Of a stretch of 64,000 nt of DNA, positions 46,324-55,337 are shown piece by piece (the stretch's first letter is position 1; every line of letters begins with the position of its first letter). Under the pieces are notes generated by a model. That model searched no databases. It was not told the DNA's origin and saw nothing but the letters and a program-made list of their open reading frames with translations. The position numbers were made by a program, and so were the translations under genes. The DNA is taken from positions 310,001 through 374,000 of the forward strand of contig NZ_QLYX01000003.1 of assembly GCF_003289645.1 (NCBI RefSeq), in the 5' to 3' direction. Source of the stretch: Actinomadura craniellae (GTDB lineage: Bacteria > Actinomycetota > Actinomycetes > Streptosporangiales > Streptosporangiaceae).

Positions 46324-46623
46324 GTGAGCCCGACGGGCACTGCGCCGGTGGAGCTCGACCGGCCGAAGTCAGAGGAGGACCACGCGGCCGACCGGCCCTG
46401 GCTGGCGATCGTCTGGAACGACCCGATCAACCTGATGTCGTATGTGACGTACGTGTTCCAGACGGTGTTCGGCTATACCAAGTCCAAGGCCGAGAAGCTG
46501 ATGCTCGACGTCCACCACAAGGGCCGGGCGGTGGTGGCCAGCGGCACCCGTGAGGAAATGGAGCGCGACGTCGAGATCCTGCACTCCTACGGGCTGTGGG
46601 CGACCGTGAAACGGGACGACTGA
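46324..46623 (+). CDS. clpS: ATP-dependent Clp protease adaptor ClpS
   Basis: Delivers N-end-rule substrates to ClpAP/ClpCP. The 99-residue protein has [22 protein letters not shown] and [40 protein letters not shown]. The N-degron-binding Asn-Asp and the Met/His residues are conserved. The GTG at 46324 is preferred over one at 46276 because GGGGGAGG lies upstream and the length matches M. tuberculosis ClpS. The stop overlaps the start of the DUF2017 gene (TGATG). Confidence 0.93.
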   Translation: MSPTGTAPVELDRPKSEEDHAADRPWLAIVWNDPINLMSYVTYVFQTVFGYTKSKAEKLMLDVHHKGRAVVASGTREEMERDVEILHSYGLWATVKRDD

Positions 46624-47147
46624 TGAGCTGGATCGGACGTGACGAGAAGGGCGTGGCGCTCCTGCTGGTGCGGGACGACGCGGAACTGCTGCGCGCCCTG
46701 GTGGAACAGTTGCTGGCCCTGCTCGGCGACCCGCCCGACCCGGGCGACGAACTGGCCGCGCTGGGCATCGCGACGGACGCGAGGCCGCCCGACGACCCGG
46801 TGCTCGCCCGGCTGCTCCCGGACGCCTACCAGGGCGACGACGAGGCGGCCGGCGAGTTCCGCCGGTACACCGAGGCGGGGCTGCGGGACGGCAAGCGGGC
46901 CGCCGCGCAGACCGTGCTCGACACGCTGCGCCCCGGCGAGCGGGTCGTCCTCGACGAGGGCGAGTCCCACGCGTGGCTGCGCGCGCTCAACGACGTGCGG
47001 CTGGCGCTGGGCACCCGGCTGGAAATCACCGAGGAGCGGTACGAGGAGGAGGTCGACTGGGAGGACCCCCGGTACCCGCTGTACGCGGCCTACGACCGGC
47101 TGACCGGCATCCAGGACGCCCTCGTCCGGGCCCTGGAGGCCGGATGA
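46623..47147 (+). CDS. DUF2017 protein
   Basis: A 174-residue protein with the DUF2017 pattern RDDAELLRALVEQLLALLGD, DPVLARLLPDAYQGDDEAAGEFRRYTEAGLRDGKRAA and a C-terminal LRALNDVRLALGTRLEI segment. It is always located after clpS in actinobacteria, with translational coupling here (TGATG), suggesting joint regulation of N-end-rule degradation. No biochemical function is known. Confidence 0.9.
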   Translation: MSWIGRDEKGVALLLVRDDAELLRALVEQLLALLGDPPDPGDELAALGIATDARPPDDPVLARLLPDAYQGDDEAAGEFRRYTEAGLRDGKRAAAQTVLDTLRPGERVVLDEGESHAWLRALNDVRLALGTRLEITEERYEEEVDWEDPRYPLYAAYDRLTGIQDALVRALEAG

Positions 47148-47167
47148 GCGGCGCGGGGCCCGCTGGG

Positions 47168-47173
47168 TAACCT
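47168..47173 (+). promoter_or_regulatory. -10 box TAACCT for the mec gene
   Basis: TAACCT ends 7 nt before the ATG at 47181 and no good SD intervenes, so mec is probably leaderless. Confidence 0.45.
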
Positions 47174-47180
47174 CGGAGCC

Positions 47181-47609
47181 ATGCTGACCATCGAACGTGC
47201 CCTCGTCGAGAAGATCGTTGCGCATGCCCGCGCCGACCACCCGGACGAGGCGTGCGGCATCATCGCGGGCGCCGTGGGGTCCGGCCGGCCCACCCGTTTC
47301 ATCCCGATGATCAACGCGGCGCGTTCGCCGACCTTCTACCAGTTCGACTCCACCGAGCAGTTCCAGGTGTGGCGGGACATGGACGACGACGACGAGGAGC
47401 CGGTCGTCCTCTACCACTCGCACACCGCCACCGAGGCGTACCCGTCGCGGACGGACATCGGCATCGCCACCGAGTCGCCGGTCGGGCTGAACGTGCACTA
47501 CGTCCTGGTCTCCACCCGTGACCCCGACACCGAGGAGTTCCGCTCCTACCGCATCGTGGACGGCGAGGTGACCGAGGAGGAGGTCCGCGTCGTGGAGGCC
47601 TACGGCTGA
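47181..47609 (+). CDS. mec: JAMM metallopeptidase Mec (CysO-cysteine hydrolase)
   Basis: Zinc peptidase that releases cysteine from the C-terminus of the CysO-cysteine adduct. The 142-residue protein has the JAMM motif HSHTATEAYPSRTD, with the upstream Glu in DHPDEACGIIAG. M. tuberculosis Rv1334 is the family reference, and the gene order mec-cysO-cysM is preserved here, with a leader ORF inserted. Confidence 0.93.
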   Translation: MLTIERALVEKIVAHARADHPDEACGIIAGAVGSGRPTRFIPMINAARSPTFYQFDSTEQFQVWRDMDDDDEEPVVLYHSHTATEAYPSRTDIGIATESPVGLNVHYVLVSTRDPDTEEFRSYRIVDGEVTEEEVRVVEAYG

Positions 47610-47614
47610 ATCGG

Positions 47615-47620
47615 TAAACT
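47615..47620 (+). promoter_or_regulatory. -10 box TAAACT for the leader peptide/cysO transcript
   Basis: TAAACT ends 7 nt before the ATG of the 33-codon leader ORF. The only plausible SD (CGGGG) is too close. A leaderless mRNA starting at the ATG is predicted. Confidence 0.5.
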
Positions 47621-47627
47621 CGGGGTC

Positions 47628-47729
47628 ATGCAGACGATCGAGCCCGTGCCGCCTCGCGCCGTGCCGCCGGTCGTCCAGAGCTTCCTGTTCGGGCATTCGC
47701 GCGCCGAAGTCGTCTACGACTGTCGCTGA
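47628..47729 (+). CDS. 33-residue putative leader peptide upstream of cysO
   Basis: Begins MQTIEPVPPRAVPPVVQ and continues SFLFGHSRAEVVYDCR before the stop. The penultimate codon is cysteine TGT, an unusual choice in this GC-rich DNA, followed by Arg and stop. The ORF lies between mec and cysO, and its stop is followed within 8 nt by two hairpins that can refold. Actinobacteria use short cysteine-codon leader ORFs to regulate cysteine and sulfur genes by attenuation, which makes this a candidate. I recognise no homologue by sequence, and a small functional protein is possible. Confidence 0.6.
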   Translation: MQTIEPVPPRAVPPVVQSFLFGHSRAEVVYDCR

Positions 47730-47736
47730 GCCCCGC

Positions 47737-47790
47737 CACCGGTTCCGGAATCCGCCGGTGCCCCGCCGCGTTGTTCCGCGGGGGCGCCGG
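47737..47790 (+). promoter_or_regulatory. Candidate attenuator with mutually exclusive hairpins
   Basis: Hairpin 1 pairs CACCGG (47737–47742) with CCGGTG (47755–47760). Hairpin 2 pairs CCC-CCGCG (47762–47764, 47766–47770) with CGCGGGGG (47777–47784) around TTGTTC. Alternatively, CCGGTGCCCC (47755–47764) pairs with GGGGCGCCGG (47781–47790) over ten contiguous pairs with one G-U, which destroys both. The cysO Shine–Dalgarno AAGGAG (47807–47812) follows. There is no U tract after hairpin 2. Confidence 0.55.
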
Positions 47791-47821
47791 TTACCACCAC
47801 GACGTTAAGGAGATCACCACG

Positions 47822-49047
<1,226 letters not shown>

Positions 49048-49959
49048 TCAGGCGTCCAGCCACTCCTCGGCCCGGGAGATGACGCGCGCCCGGGCATGGG
49101 CGAGATCGAGGCCGAGCAGCATCCGGCCGCGGTAGGTCTCGCCCTCCCGGGCGACGAGCAGGGCCACGTCCACCGTCTCGGGCCGGGTGAGCGAGAGCGG
49201 GAGCAGCAACTGGACCCGCTCCAGGTCCGGGTCCCAGCAGGGCACCGCGGCCCGGTGGTCGCGGTGCACCCGGGTCTCCGCCCGGCGCACCGCGCCCTCC
49301 AGCACCAGCCCGGCCTGGTAGGGGTTGCTGCGCAGCGGATCGGGCAGCGCGGCGAGGTTGCCGTCGGACTCCAGCAGGCGCGCGGGTACCACCACCAGCT
49401 CGTGCCGCCGGTCGTAGACGAGGTCGGCGGGGTGGTCGGTGTACTCGGCGAACCCGGGCGGCTCGGCGAAGTGGTCGGTCAGCCCGCGGTCGCTCTCGGG
49501 CAGCCAGGTGTCGAACCGCCACGGCGGCCCCTGGGGGTCGGGGTTGCGCGTGAACAGCCCGTAGATCGTCTCCTGCCGGACGGTGGCCAGCCCGGTGTTG
49601 AAGACGGTGCGGGTGCCGTCGGGCGAGGTCGGGACGGCCTGCCGGCGGTGGTGCCGCTCGAAGGTCTGCTCGACGTACTCGCGCAGCGTCCAGGTGTCGT
49701 CGTGCCGCGCGGCGGCCGGGCCCGCCCAGTTCTCCGGCTGGGCCAGCCGGGCCAGCTGGTCGAAGCAGTCGGGCTCGGCCGAGGGGTCGTCGATCCGGAG
49801 CGGTCCCGGGTCGGCGTGCTCGTAGAGCGCCCGCTGCGGCCGCCGGGGAACGGGTGGTTGTGGCGGAAGCGAGGGGGAGCGGGACTGGTCGCCGAGGAAA
49901 TGCTGGTGAAACCGGCCCAGGTCGCCGAAACCGCCGTGCTTCGATTCGTGCAGCGTCAC
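49048..49959 (-). CDS. DUF3825 protein
   Basis: A 303-residue soluble protein with a disordered N-terminus and a C-terminal DUF3825 domain. The domain reads LVVVPARLLESDG, DLERVQLLLPLSLTRPETVDVALLVAREGETYRGRMLLGLDLAHARARVI, then EEWL at the C-terminus. DUF3825 occurs alone or with other nucleic-acid domains; no activity is established. GTG start. Its placement next to cysM has no evident functional meaning. Confidence 0.75.
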   Translation of the reverse strand: MTLHESKHGGFGDLGRFHQHFLGDQSRSPSLPPQPPVPRRPQRALYEHADPGPLRIDDPSAEPDCFDQLARLAQPENWAGPAAARHDDTWTLREYVEQTFERHHRRQAVPTSPDGTRTVFNTGLATVRQETIYGLFTRNPDPQGPPWRFDTWLPESDRGLTDHFAEPPGFAEYTDHPADLVYDRRHELVVVPARLLESDGNLAALPDPLRSNPYQAGLVLEGAVRRAETRVHRDHRAAVPCWDPDLERVQLLLPLSLTRPETVDVALLVAREGETYRGRMLLGLDLAHARARVISRAEEWLDA

Positions 49960-50060
49960 AGATCGTCTCCGCAGAGGAATGGGTGGGGCCAGCGTAGTTG
50001 GTAGGAGGAGGGCCCCATGACCCCGACATCCGGAAACCGATATGCTGCGTCCTGGAATAG

Positions 50061-50072
50061 GATTCTAGAATC
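50061..50072 (+). promoter_or_regulatory. Palindrome GATTCTAGAATC overlapping a -10 box
   Basis: A perfect 12-bp palindrome containing TAGAAT (50066–50071), which is 10 nt before the ATG of the thioesterase gene. A protein bound here would occlude the promoter. Confidence 0.45.
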
Positions 50073-50081
50073 GGGGTGCGC

Positions 50082-50864
50082 ATGAGCGAGTTCGACGCGG
50101 CCACCGCAGTCCACCGGGTGGCCGAGGGCCGTTACCGCGCCGATCTCGACCCCGGATTCGCCTTCGGCGGAGTCATCAACGGCGGCTACCTGATGGCCCT
50201 GCTGACCAAGGCCGCCCACGACGCCTCCCCGTTCCCGCACCCCATCTCCACCGCCACCACCTTCCTGCGGGCGGGCCGGGGCGGCCCGGCCGAGATCACG
50301 GTCGAGACGCTCCGGGCCGGGCGCAGCGTGGCGACGCTGCGGCTCGCCGTCGTCCAGGAAGGCCGCACCCTGCTCGACGCCACGATGACCACCGGCACCC
50401 TCACCGCCGGTGCCGCCGCCGGCTGGGCCGGGGCGGCGCCCGCGATGCCGGCCCTCGACGAATGCTCCACCCCCGCCCGCCGCCCGGGCGGCGACAGCTT
50501 CGCCGACCGGGTCGAGCTCCGCTTCGACACGTCCACCCTGGGCTGGCTGGACGGGCGTCCCATCGGCCGCCCCGAGATGCGCGGCTGGTTCCGGCTGCCC
50601 GGCCACGAACCGGACGCGGCCGTCCTGGCGCTGGCGGTCGACGCGCTGCCCCCGGTGGTACTGAACCTGGGGGTGAAGGGCTGGGCGCCCACCGTCGAGC
50701 TGACCTGGCACATGCGCGGCGTTCCCGCCCCCGGCTGGCTGGCGATGCATGCCGGCGGCCGGCTGTTCAGCGACGGCTGGTTCGACGAGGAAGTCGAGAT
50801 CTGGGACTCGGCCGGCCGGCTGGTCGCGCAGAGCCGCCAGATCGCCCGGGCCGGTCGCGGCTGA
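50082..50864 (+). CDS. Acyl-CoA thioesterase family (double hotdog)
   Basis: A 260-residue thioesterase-fold protein: GGVINGGYLMALLTKAAHDA and FLRAGRGGPAEITVETLRAGRSVATLRLAVVQEGRTLLDATMTTG form the first hotdog. The second half (VEIWDSAGRLVAQSRQIA) is the second. This is the TesB/PaaI-like acyl-CoA thioesterase group of actinobacteria. The Asp that activates water in TesB is not certain. The ATG at 50082 is chosen; a GTG at 50076 is possible. Confidence 0.8.
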   Translation: MSEFDAATAVHRVAEGRYRADLDPGFAFGGVINGGYLMALLTKAAHDASPFPHPISTATTFLRAGRGGPAEITVETLRAGRSVATLRLAVVQEGRTLLDATMTTGTLTAGAAAGWAGAAPAMPALDECSTPARRPGGDSFADRVELRFDTSTLGWLDGRPIGRPEMRGWFRLPGHEPDAAVLALAVDALPPVVLNLGVKGWAPTVELTWHMRGVPAPGWLAMHAGGRLFSDGWFDEEVEIWDSAGRLVAQSRQIARAGRG

Positions 50865-50957
50865 CCCCACGCCCCCGGTTCGGAAGGCCCAGGCCCCGGC
50901 GCGACGCGCCACCTGTGATGTACGACGCATGACACACTGATTTCGCAGGTTGTCGCC

Positions 50958-50963
50958 TAGCCT
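50958..50963 (+). promoter_or_regulatory. -10 box TAGCCT for murI
   Basis: TAGCCT ends 8 nt before the ATG at 50972 with no SD, consistent with a leaderless mRNA. Confidence 0.4.
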
Positions 50964-50971
50964 AATGGACC

Positions 50972-51778
50972 ATGTCTGATGCGCCGATCGGGATATTCGA
51001 CAGCAGCTTCGGGGGCCTGACCGTCGCTCGGGCGATTCTCGACCAGTTGCCGGACGAGCCCATTCTGTACCTCGGTGACTCGGCGCGACAGCCCTACGGA
51101 CCTCGGCCGATCGCGGAGGTCCGCGCGTTCGCCCTGGAGATGCTCGACGCCCTCGTCGCCGAGGGCGTGAAGATGCTCGTGATCGCCTGCAACAGCGCCA
51201 GCGCCGCGATGCTGCGCGACGCCCGCGAACGCTACGACGTCCCCATCGTCGAAGTGATCAAGCCGGCCACCCGCCGGGCGGCGCGCGCCACCACCAACGG
51301 GCGCGTCGGCCTGATCGCCACCCACGCGACCGTCACCAGCCGCGCCTACGAGGACGCCTTCGCCGCCGCCCCGCACATCGAGCTCACCGGGGTGGCCTGC
51401 CCCCGTTTCGTGGAGTTCGTGGAGAGCGGGGTGACGATGGGCGACGAGCTGCTCGCGGCGGCGCGCGAATACCTGCGGCCGATCTCCACGGCGGGCTGCG
51501 ACACCCTCATCCTCGGGTGCACCCACTACCCACTACTCACCGGTGTGATCTCTTACGTGGTCGGAGACGGGGTAACACTGGTTTCGAGTGCCGACGAAAC
51601 CGCCAAGGACGTCTATCGAGTGCTGCACGACCAGGGTCTGGCACGGGCTGTCACGCTGCCCCCGCCCGTTCACCGGTTCCTCGCCACCGGAGACCCTGCC
51701 GTTTTCGCCGCCCTCGGTCGCCGCTTCCTCGGCCCGGAGATCGGACAGGTCGAGTCCGCACTCGCCCCCCTGGCCTGA
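50972..51778 (+). CDS. murI: Glutamate racemase
   Basis: Makes D-glutamate for peptidoglycan. The 268-residue protein has the first Asp motif as [16 protein letters not shown] (usually DSGVGG), the first catalytic Cys in [11 protein letters not shown], and the second in [17 protein letters not shown] precedes the second site. It is upstream of the MBL gene, as in mycobacteria (murI–Rv1339). No rhomboid-protease gene lies between cysM and murI, unlike M. tuberculosis. Confidence 0.95.
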   Translation: MSDAPIGIFDSSFGGLTVARAILDQLPDEPILYLGDSARQPYGPRPIAEVRAFALEMLDALVAEGVKMLVIACNSASAAMLRDARERYDVPIVEVIKPATRRAARATTNGRVGLIATHATVTSRAYEDAFAAAPHIELTGVACPRFVEFVESGVTMGDELLAAAREYLRPISTAGCDTLILGCTHYPLLTGVISYVVGDGVTLVSSADETAKDVYRVLHDQGLARAVTLPPPVHRFLATGDPAVFAALGRRFLGPEIGQVESALAPLA

Positions 51779-51817
51779 CCGAAAGCCGTCCCGAATGACA
51801 CGAGTGAGGAGTCGAGT

Positions 51818-52576
51818 GTGAGGGTCACCATCATTGGCTGCTCCGGCAGTTTCCCCGGCCCTGAGAACGCCGCGTCCTGTTACCTGGTCGAAGCCGAGGG
51901 GTTCACCCTGATGATCGACCTGGGCAGCGGGGCGCTCGGCGCACTCGCCCGGTATCACGACGTGCACGACATCGACGCCATCTACATCTCCCACCTGCAC
52001 TACGACCACTGCATCGACCTCTGCGGTTATTGGGTGGCGCGGCGCTTCGGGCCCGAGGGCATGATGCCCAAGATCCCCGTCTACGGACCGGCCGACACCG
52101 AGGCGCAACTCGCCCGCGCGTGCAACCTCTCCCCCGGGCCGGGGATCGGGATGCAGGAGTCGTTCGATTTCCAGACGCTGACCCCGGGGTCGTTCGACAT
52201 CGGGCCCTTCGCGGTGACGACGGCGCGCATGAACCACCCGACCGAGACCTTCGGCCTCCGGATCGAGCAGGGCGGGGCGGCCTTCGCCTACTCGGCCGAC
52301 ACCGGCGAGTCCGACACCCTGGTGCGCCTCGCCGATCAGGCGGACATGTTCCTGTGCGAGGCCTCCTGGTCCGAGCGGTGCCTGACCCCTGACCTCCACC
52401 TCACCGGCCGCGAGGCGGGAGAGCACGCCATCCGGGCGGGGGCGGACAAGCTCGTGCTGACCCACCTCATCCCCTGGGAGACGGACGGGCCGCAGCGCAC
52501 GCTCACGGCCGCCAAGGAAAGCGGCTTCTCCGGCGACATCACGCTCGCCCGCGAAGGGGACCGGTACGTACTGTAG
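51818..52576 (+). CDS. MBL-fold phosphodiesterase (Rv1339/CpdA-like)
   Basis: A 252-residue metallo-beta-lactamase-fold hydrolase with the zinc motif SHLHYDHCIDL (HxHxDH), a further ligand in MNHPTETFG, AYSADTG with the bridging Asp, and LTHLIPWE. By position (murI-X-rph) and pattern it corresponds to M. tuberculosis Rv1339, described as an atypical cAMP phosphodiesterase. That activity is inferred here. GTG start follows GAGGAG. The next genes in the conserved order, rph and rdgB, lie 4 kb downstream. Confidence 0.9.
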   Translation: MRVTIIGCSGSFPGPENAASCYLVEAEGFTLMIDLGSGALGALARYHDVHDIDAIYISHLHYDHCIDLCGYWVARRFGPEGMMPKIPVYGPADTEAQLARACNLSPGPGIGMQESFDFQTLTPGSFDIGPFAVTTARMNHPTETFGLRIEQGGAAFAYSADTGESDTLVRLADQADMFLCEASWSERCLTPDLHLTGREAGEHAIRAGADKLVLTHLIPWETDGPQRTLTAAKESGFSGDITLAREGDRYVL

Positions 52577-52697
52577 GCGAGCGCATGGCTGAGTGGAAAT
52601 ATACACATTACTGGGTCTGGCTGGACCGGGGGATCTAAGGGACAATCGCAGCTAATGCGTCCGCGGCGGTGGATGCATCTAGTGGCGAGGATCCAGT

Positions 52698-53636
52698 ATG
52701 GAAACGCCGGGCAAGGGTCCCGAGACGCCGGAGACCAATTGGCCGGATTTTGTTGAGCTGGAGACCTCCAGGAAGTGCAACAGAAAATGCTTATGGTGCC
52801 CTAACGGCGTGGTCGTGGACCGTTCGGAGCAGCGCCATATGCCCTGGCGGCTCTTTGTCAAGATACTGAACGACCTGCGATCCATCGACTTCCGCAGTGA
52901 GTTGTCGCTGCACAATTACAACGAACCGCTGGCCAGCGACCGGATCGTGGACGAGTACATCCTGGCGCACGAGACCCTGCCGGCCGCCTCCCTCACGCTG
53001 TACACGAACGGCGACTACATGAGCCCCGGCCTCTTCGGCAGGCTGAGTTCGGCCGGGGTGGCGCGCATGCGGATCACCCGGTACCCGCGGCGGGCGGAGG
53101 CCGACCCGCGGGAGCAGGTGGCGAGCGTCCGGAACTGGGCCAGAACCGCGCTGGGCGCGGACTTCCCGGTGCATCCGGTCCGGCAGCACAACGGGATGAT
53201 GGCGGTCGTCCAGCGGTCCTCGGTGCGGGTGGAACTGCTCCTCCCCGATATCGCCGCGCACTTCCTCGACCGCGGCGGAACGGTGCGGTCCCTGTCTGAC
53301 GGGGACTACGTGCGCACCCACCCGTGCAACGCCACGGTCGCCGCCGCGGCGATCGACTATCAAGGACGGCTCAAGATGTGCTGCAACGTGGTGAGCGACT
53401 GGGGCGGGCACAAGAACTACTTCGTTGGCTCGCTCCGGCGGAACAGCTTCAGCGAGCTGTGGAATTCTCCCATGTTAAGTGAGTTGCGCGAACGACACGG
53501 TGTCGCGGATTGGAAATTAAGCGCGATTTGTCGGAGCTGTACGCACCGGATGCCTTCTCGCGTGAGTGCAGGGTCACTTCAAGATCGGATGATAGAATCG
53601 TCGCGTGACGGAAAGAGAGCCCCCCACAGTGGCTGA
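52698..53636 (+). CDS. Radical SAM/SPASM-domain protein
   Basis: A 312-residue radical SAM enzyme with the [4Fe-4S] motif KCNRKCLWC (Cys27, Cys31, Cys34), followed by the TIM-barrel region (LYTNGDYMSPGLFGRL). A C-terminal cysteine cluster is present (HPCNAT, MCCNVV, ICRSCTHRM), which fits a SPASM/Twitch auxiliary cluster. Such enzymes modify peptides, proteins or RNA. The GC content of the first 250 bp and the last 150 bp is visibly lower than in neighbouring genes. It follows the MBL gene after 121 bp of A/T-rich sequence and overlaps the cyclase gene by 32 bp. Confidence 0.85.
   Translation: METPGKGPETPETNWPDFVELETSRKCNRKCLWCPNGVVVDRSEQRHMPWRLFVKILNDLRSIDFRSELSLHNYNEPLASDRIVDEYILAHETLPAASLTLYTNGDYMSPGLFGRLSSAGVARMRITRYPRRAEADPREQVASVRNWARTALGADFPVHPVRQHNGMMAVVQRSSVRVELLLPDIAAHFLDRGGTVRSLSDGDYVRTHPCNATVAAAAIDYQGRLKMCCNVVSDWGGHKNYFVGSLRRNSFSELWNSPMLSELRERHGVADWKLSAICRSCTHRMPSRVSAGSLQDRMIESSRDGKRAPHSG
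53593..53598 (+). promoter_or_regulatory. -10 box TAGAAT for a leaderless cyclase transcript
   Basis: TAGAAT within the 3' end of the radical SAM gene ends 6 nt before the GTG at 53605. The cyclase could be expressed separately from the radical SAM gene. This spacing supports GTG 53605 over a second GTG at 53629 that has a GGAAAGAGAG SD. Confidence 0.45.
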
Positions 53637-54651
53637 AGATCAGACGGCATTGGTGATATTCGTTGACGTCCGAGGGTTCACCAAATGGTCCGAGGCGAAT
53701 GAGGTTTTCATCAACCTCGACAGCTTTATCGGCGGCTATCTGAAAATCCTGCACAAGCACTTCCCCGCGGAGCGCTACAGCGTGAAACCGCTGGGCGACG
53801 GCGCACTCCTGCTTTCGCAACTTCCCCCGAACCAGACACAGCGCGAGGTGACGCAACTGCTCGCCCGCGTGCTCAACACGATCGCCAAGGTCGAGCGGGA
53901 CTTCCAGCGGCACTGCGCCGAATTCGGCAAGAGCATCGGGCACGACGCCCAGCTGAACCTGGGCTGGGGGATCGTCCGGGGGAAGGTGCTCCGCACCGGC
54001 GACGACTGGGCCGGCCACAACCTCAACAAGTGCTCCCGGCTGTGCGGGGAGGCGCGTCCCTTCGGCATCGTGATCGACCGGGACGACTTCCCCCAGTTGC
54101 CCCGGGACTCCGGGAAGTTCGTGCGCCAGGTGCGGCGGCTGCGCGGCATCGGCGACGTGGCGGTCTGGGTGACCCCGGAGATCGCGTCGCAGTTCGTGCC
54201 GCGGGAACGGCTGCGCGAGACCCCCGAGGTGCACATCGCCGGCATGTGCTTCGCCGAGGACTCCGAACGCAGGCTCCGGCTGCTGCTGGCGCGCAGGTCC
54301 GCCGACCGCCAACTCTTCCCCGGCAAGATCGAGGGGTGCGGTGGGCAACTGCGCCACTCCGAGACGTTCGGTGAGGGCGTGCAACGCCACTTCCAGTTCG
54401 AACTGGGCATGGACGTCGAGGTCCTGACGGACCTGCACTGCTTCTACGAGATCAGGGAGCCCGACGCCCCGGTGATCCCGGGAATCCGGTTCCTGTGCCG
54501 CCCGGTCGGTGACAACAAGCCGGACTCCACCAACCACTCGCAGATCTGGTGGGCCTCCGAGGACGAGTTCCGGAACATCCCCGCACAGGAGTTCGTGGGC
54601 GAGCTGAAACGCGAGATCATCGACCTGCTGCAGCAGTACCGGGCCCGCTGA
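53605..54651 (+). CDS. Class III nucleotide cyclase fused to a degenerate Nudix domain
   Basis: A 348-residue protein. The N-terminal class III cyclase domain (about 13–190) keeps the catalytic set: metal Asp21 in FVDVRGFT, metal Asp65 in KPLGDGALL, Lys61 and Asp134 at purine-specifying positions (adenylate type), and Asn141 and Arg145 in NLNKCSRL. The C-terminal half is Nudix-like, with a box at residues 247–269 that keeps G-x5-E-x7-R and ELG. It has R-H-F-Q-F-E in place of R-E-U-x-E-E, so only one of three metal glutamates remains. A sensing role for the Nudix part is an inference. The start codon of the NMP kinase overlaps its stop (TGATG). Confidence 0.82.
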   Translation: MTEREPPTVAEDQTALVIFVDVRGFTKWSEANEVFINLDSFIGGYLKILHKHFPAERYSVKPLGDGALLLSQLPPNQTQREVTQLLARVLNTIAKVERDFQRHCAEFGKSIGHDAQLNLGWGIVRGKVLRTGDDWAGHNLNKCSRLCGEARPFGIVIDRDDFPQLPRDSGKFVRQVRRLRGIGDVAVWVTPEIASQFVPRERLRETPEVHIAGMCFAEDSERRLRLLLARRSADRQLFPGKIEGCGGQLRHSETFGEGVQRHFQFELGMDVEVLTDLHCFYEIREPDAPVIPGIRFLCRPVGDNKPDSTNHSQIWWASEDEFRNIPAQEFVGELKREIIDLLQQYRAR

Positions 54652-55337
54652 TGGGCGGGTTCGCCGCGGTGTTCCTGATGGGGCCGCCCGGGGCCGGCAA
54701 GACAACGATGGCGACGCTGTTCGCCGAGCGCACCGGTGCCCGCCCCGTGCGTAGCGGCGAGATGCTGCGGCGGGTCGCCGCGGAGTCGCCCGACGCGGCG
54801 CTGCGCCGGACCCTCATGGAGTACCTGCCGACGAGCGCACCCGTCCCGCCCGAGGTCTACCTGCGCGCGGTGCGGGACGCGTTCCGGGAGGCCGAGCCCG
54901 GGCCGCTGGTGTTCGACGGGTACCCCAAGAGCGTCCGGCAGTGCGACTCCGTGCCGGAACTGCTCGCCGCCGGCGGGCTGGCGGATCCAGCGATCACCGG
55001 GTTCCTCTTCGAGGTCACCGCCGAGACGATCGAGCGGCGCACCCGCGCCCGGGAGACCTGCGCCAACTGCGGGAACGAGACGTCACTGGACGGCGCCTGC
55101 TGCGCGTCCCCCGCCATCGTGCGGCGGCCCGACGACGCACCCGACCGGCTGCGCGACCGCTATGCCGAGTACCGGAGCTCGATCGAGGCGATCGGCGCGG
55201 AGTTCGCGGCGAGGTGGCCGTTGCACCGCCTCGACGTGGAACGCCCGCCCGAGACGATCGTCGCCGAGATCATTCGGTTGTCGGGGGTCCGAGCCGCTGC
55301 ACCGGACGGCCGGCGAGATGACTCTCGATCAGCTTGA
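54651..55337 (+). CDS. Adenylate-kinase-like nucleoside monophosphate kinase
   Basis: A 228-residue P-loop kinase: GPPGAGKTT at residues 11–19, RSGEMLRR (for the usual STGDMLR), FDGYPKSVRQCD (for LDGFPRT) and DDAPDRLRDRYAEY near the C-terminus. The LID region has CANCGN and a nearby CC pair, suggesting a zinc-stabilised or shortened LID. It is translationally coupled to the cyclase-Nudix gene (ATG in TGATG). The real house-keeping adk is not in this window. It would convert NMP to NDP, possibly recycling the cyclase product after hydrolysis. The 3' end overlaps the convergent nucleotidyltransferase gene by 68 bp. Confidence 0.82.
   Translation: MGGFAAVFLMGPPGAGKTTMATLFAERTGARPVRSGEMLRRVAAESPDAALRRTLMEYLPTSAPVPPEVYLRAVRDAFREAEPGPLVFDGYPKSVRQCDSVPELLAAGGLADPAITGFLFEVTAETIERRTRARETCANCGNETSLDGACCASPAIVRRPDDAPDRLRDRYAEYRSSIEAIGAEFAARWPLHRLDVERPPETIVAEIIRLSGVRAAAPDGRRDDSRSA

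Noticed and set aside
52585-52605. GCGCATGGCTGAGTGG after the MBL gene resembles the 5' end of a class II tRNA and could mark an insertion site for the island.
   Set aside because: The rest of the region shows no cloverleaf and no matching copy is seen at the other edge, so there is no support for an attachment site.
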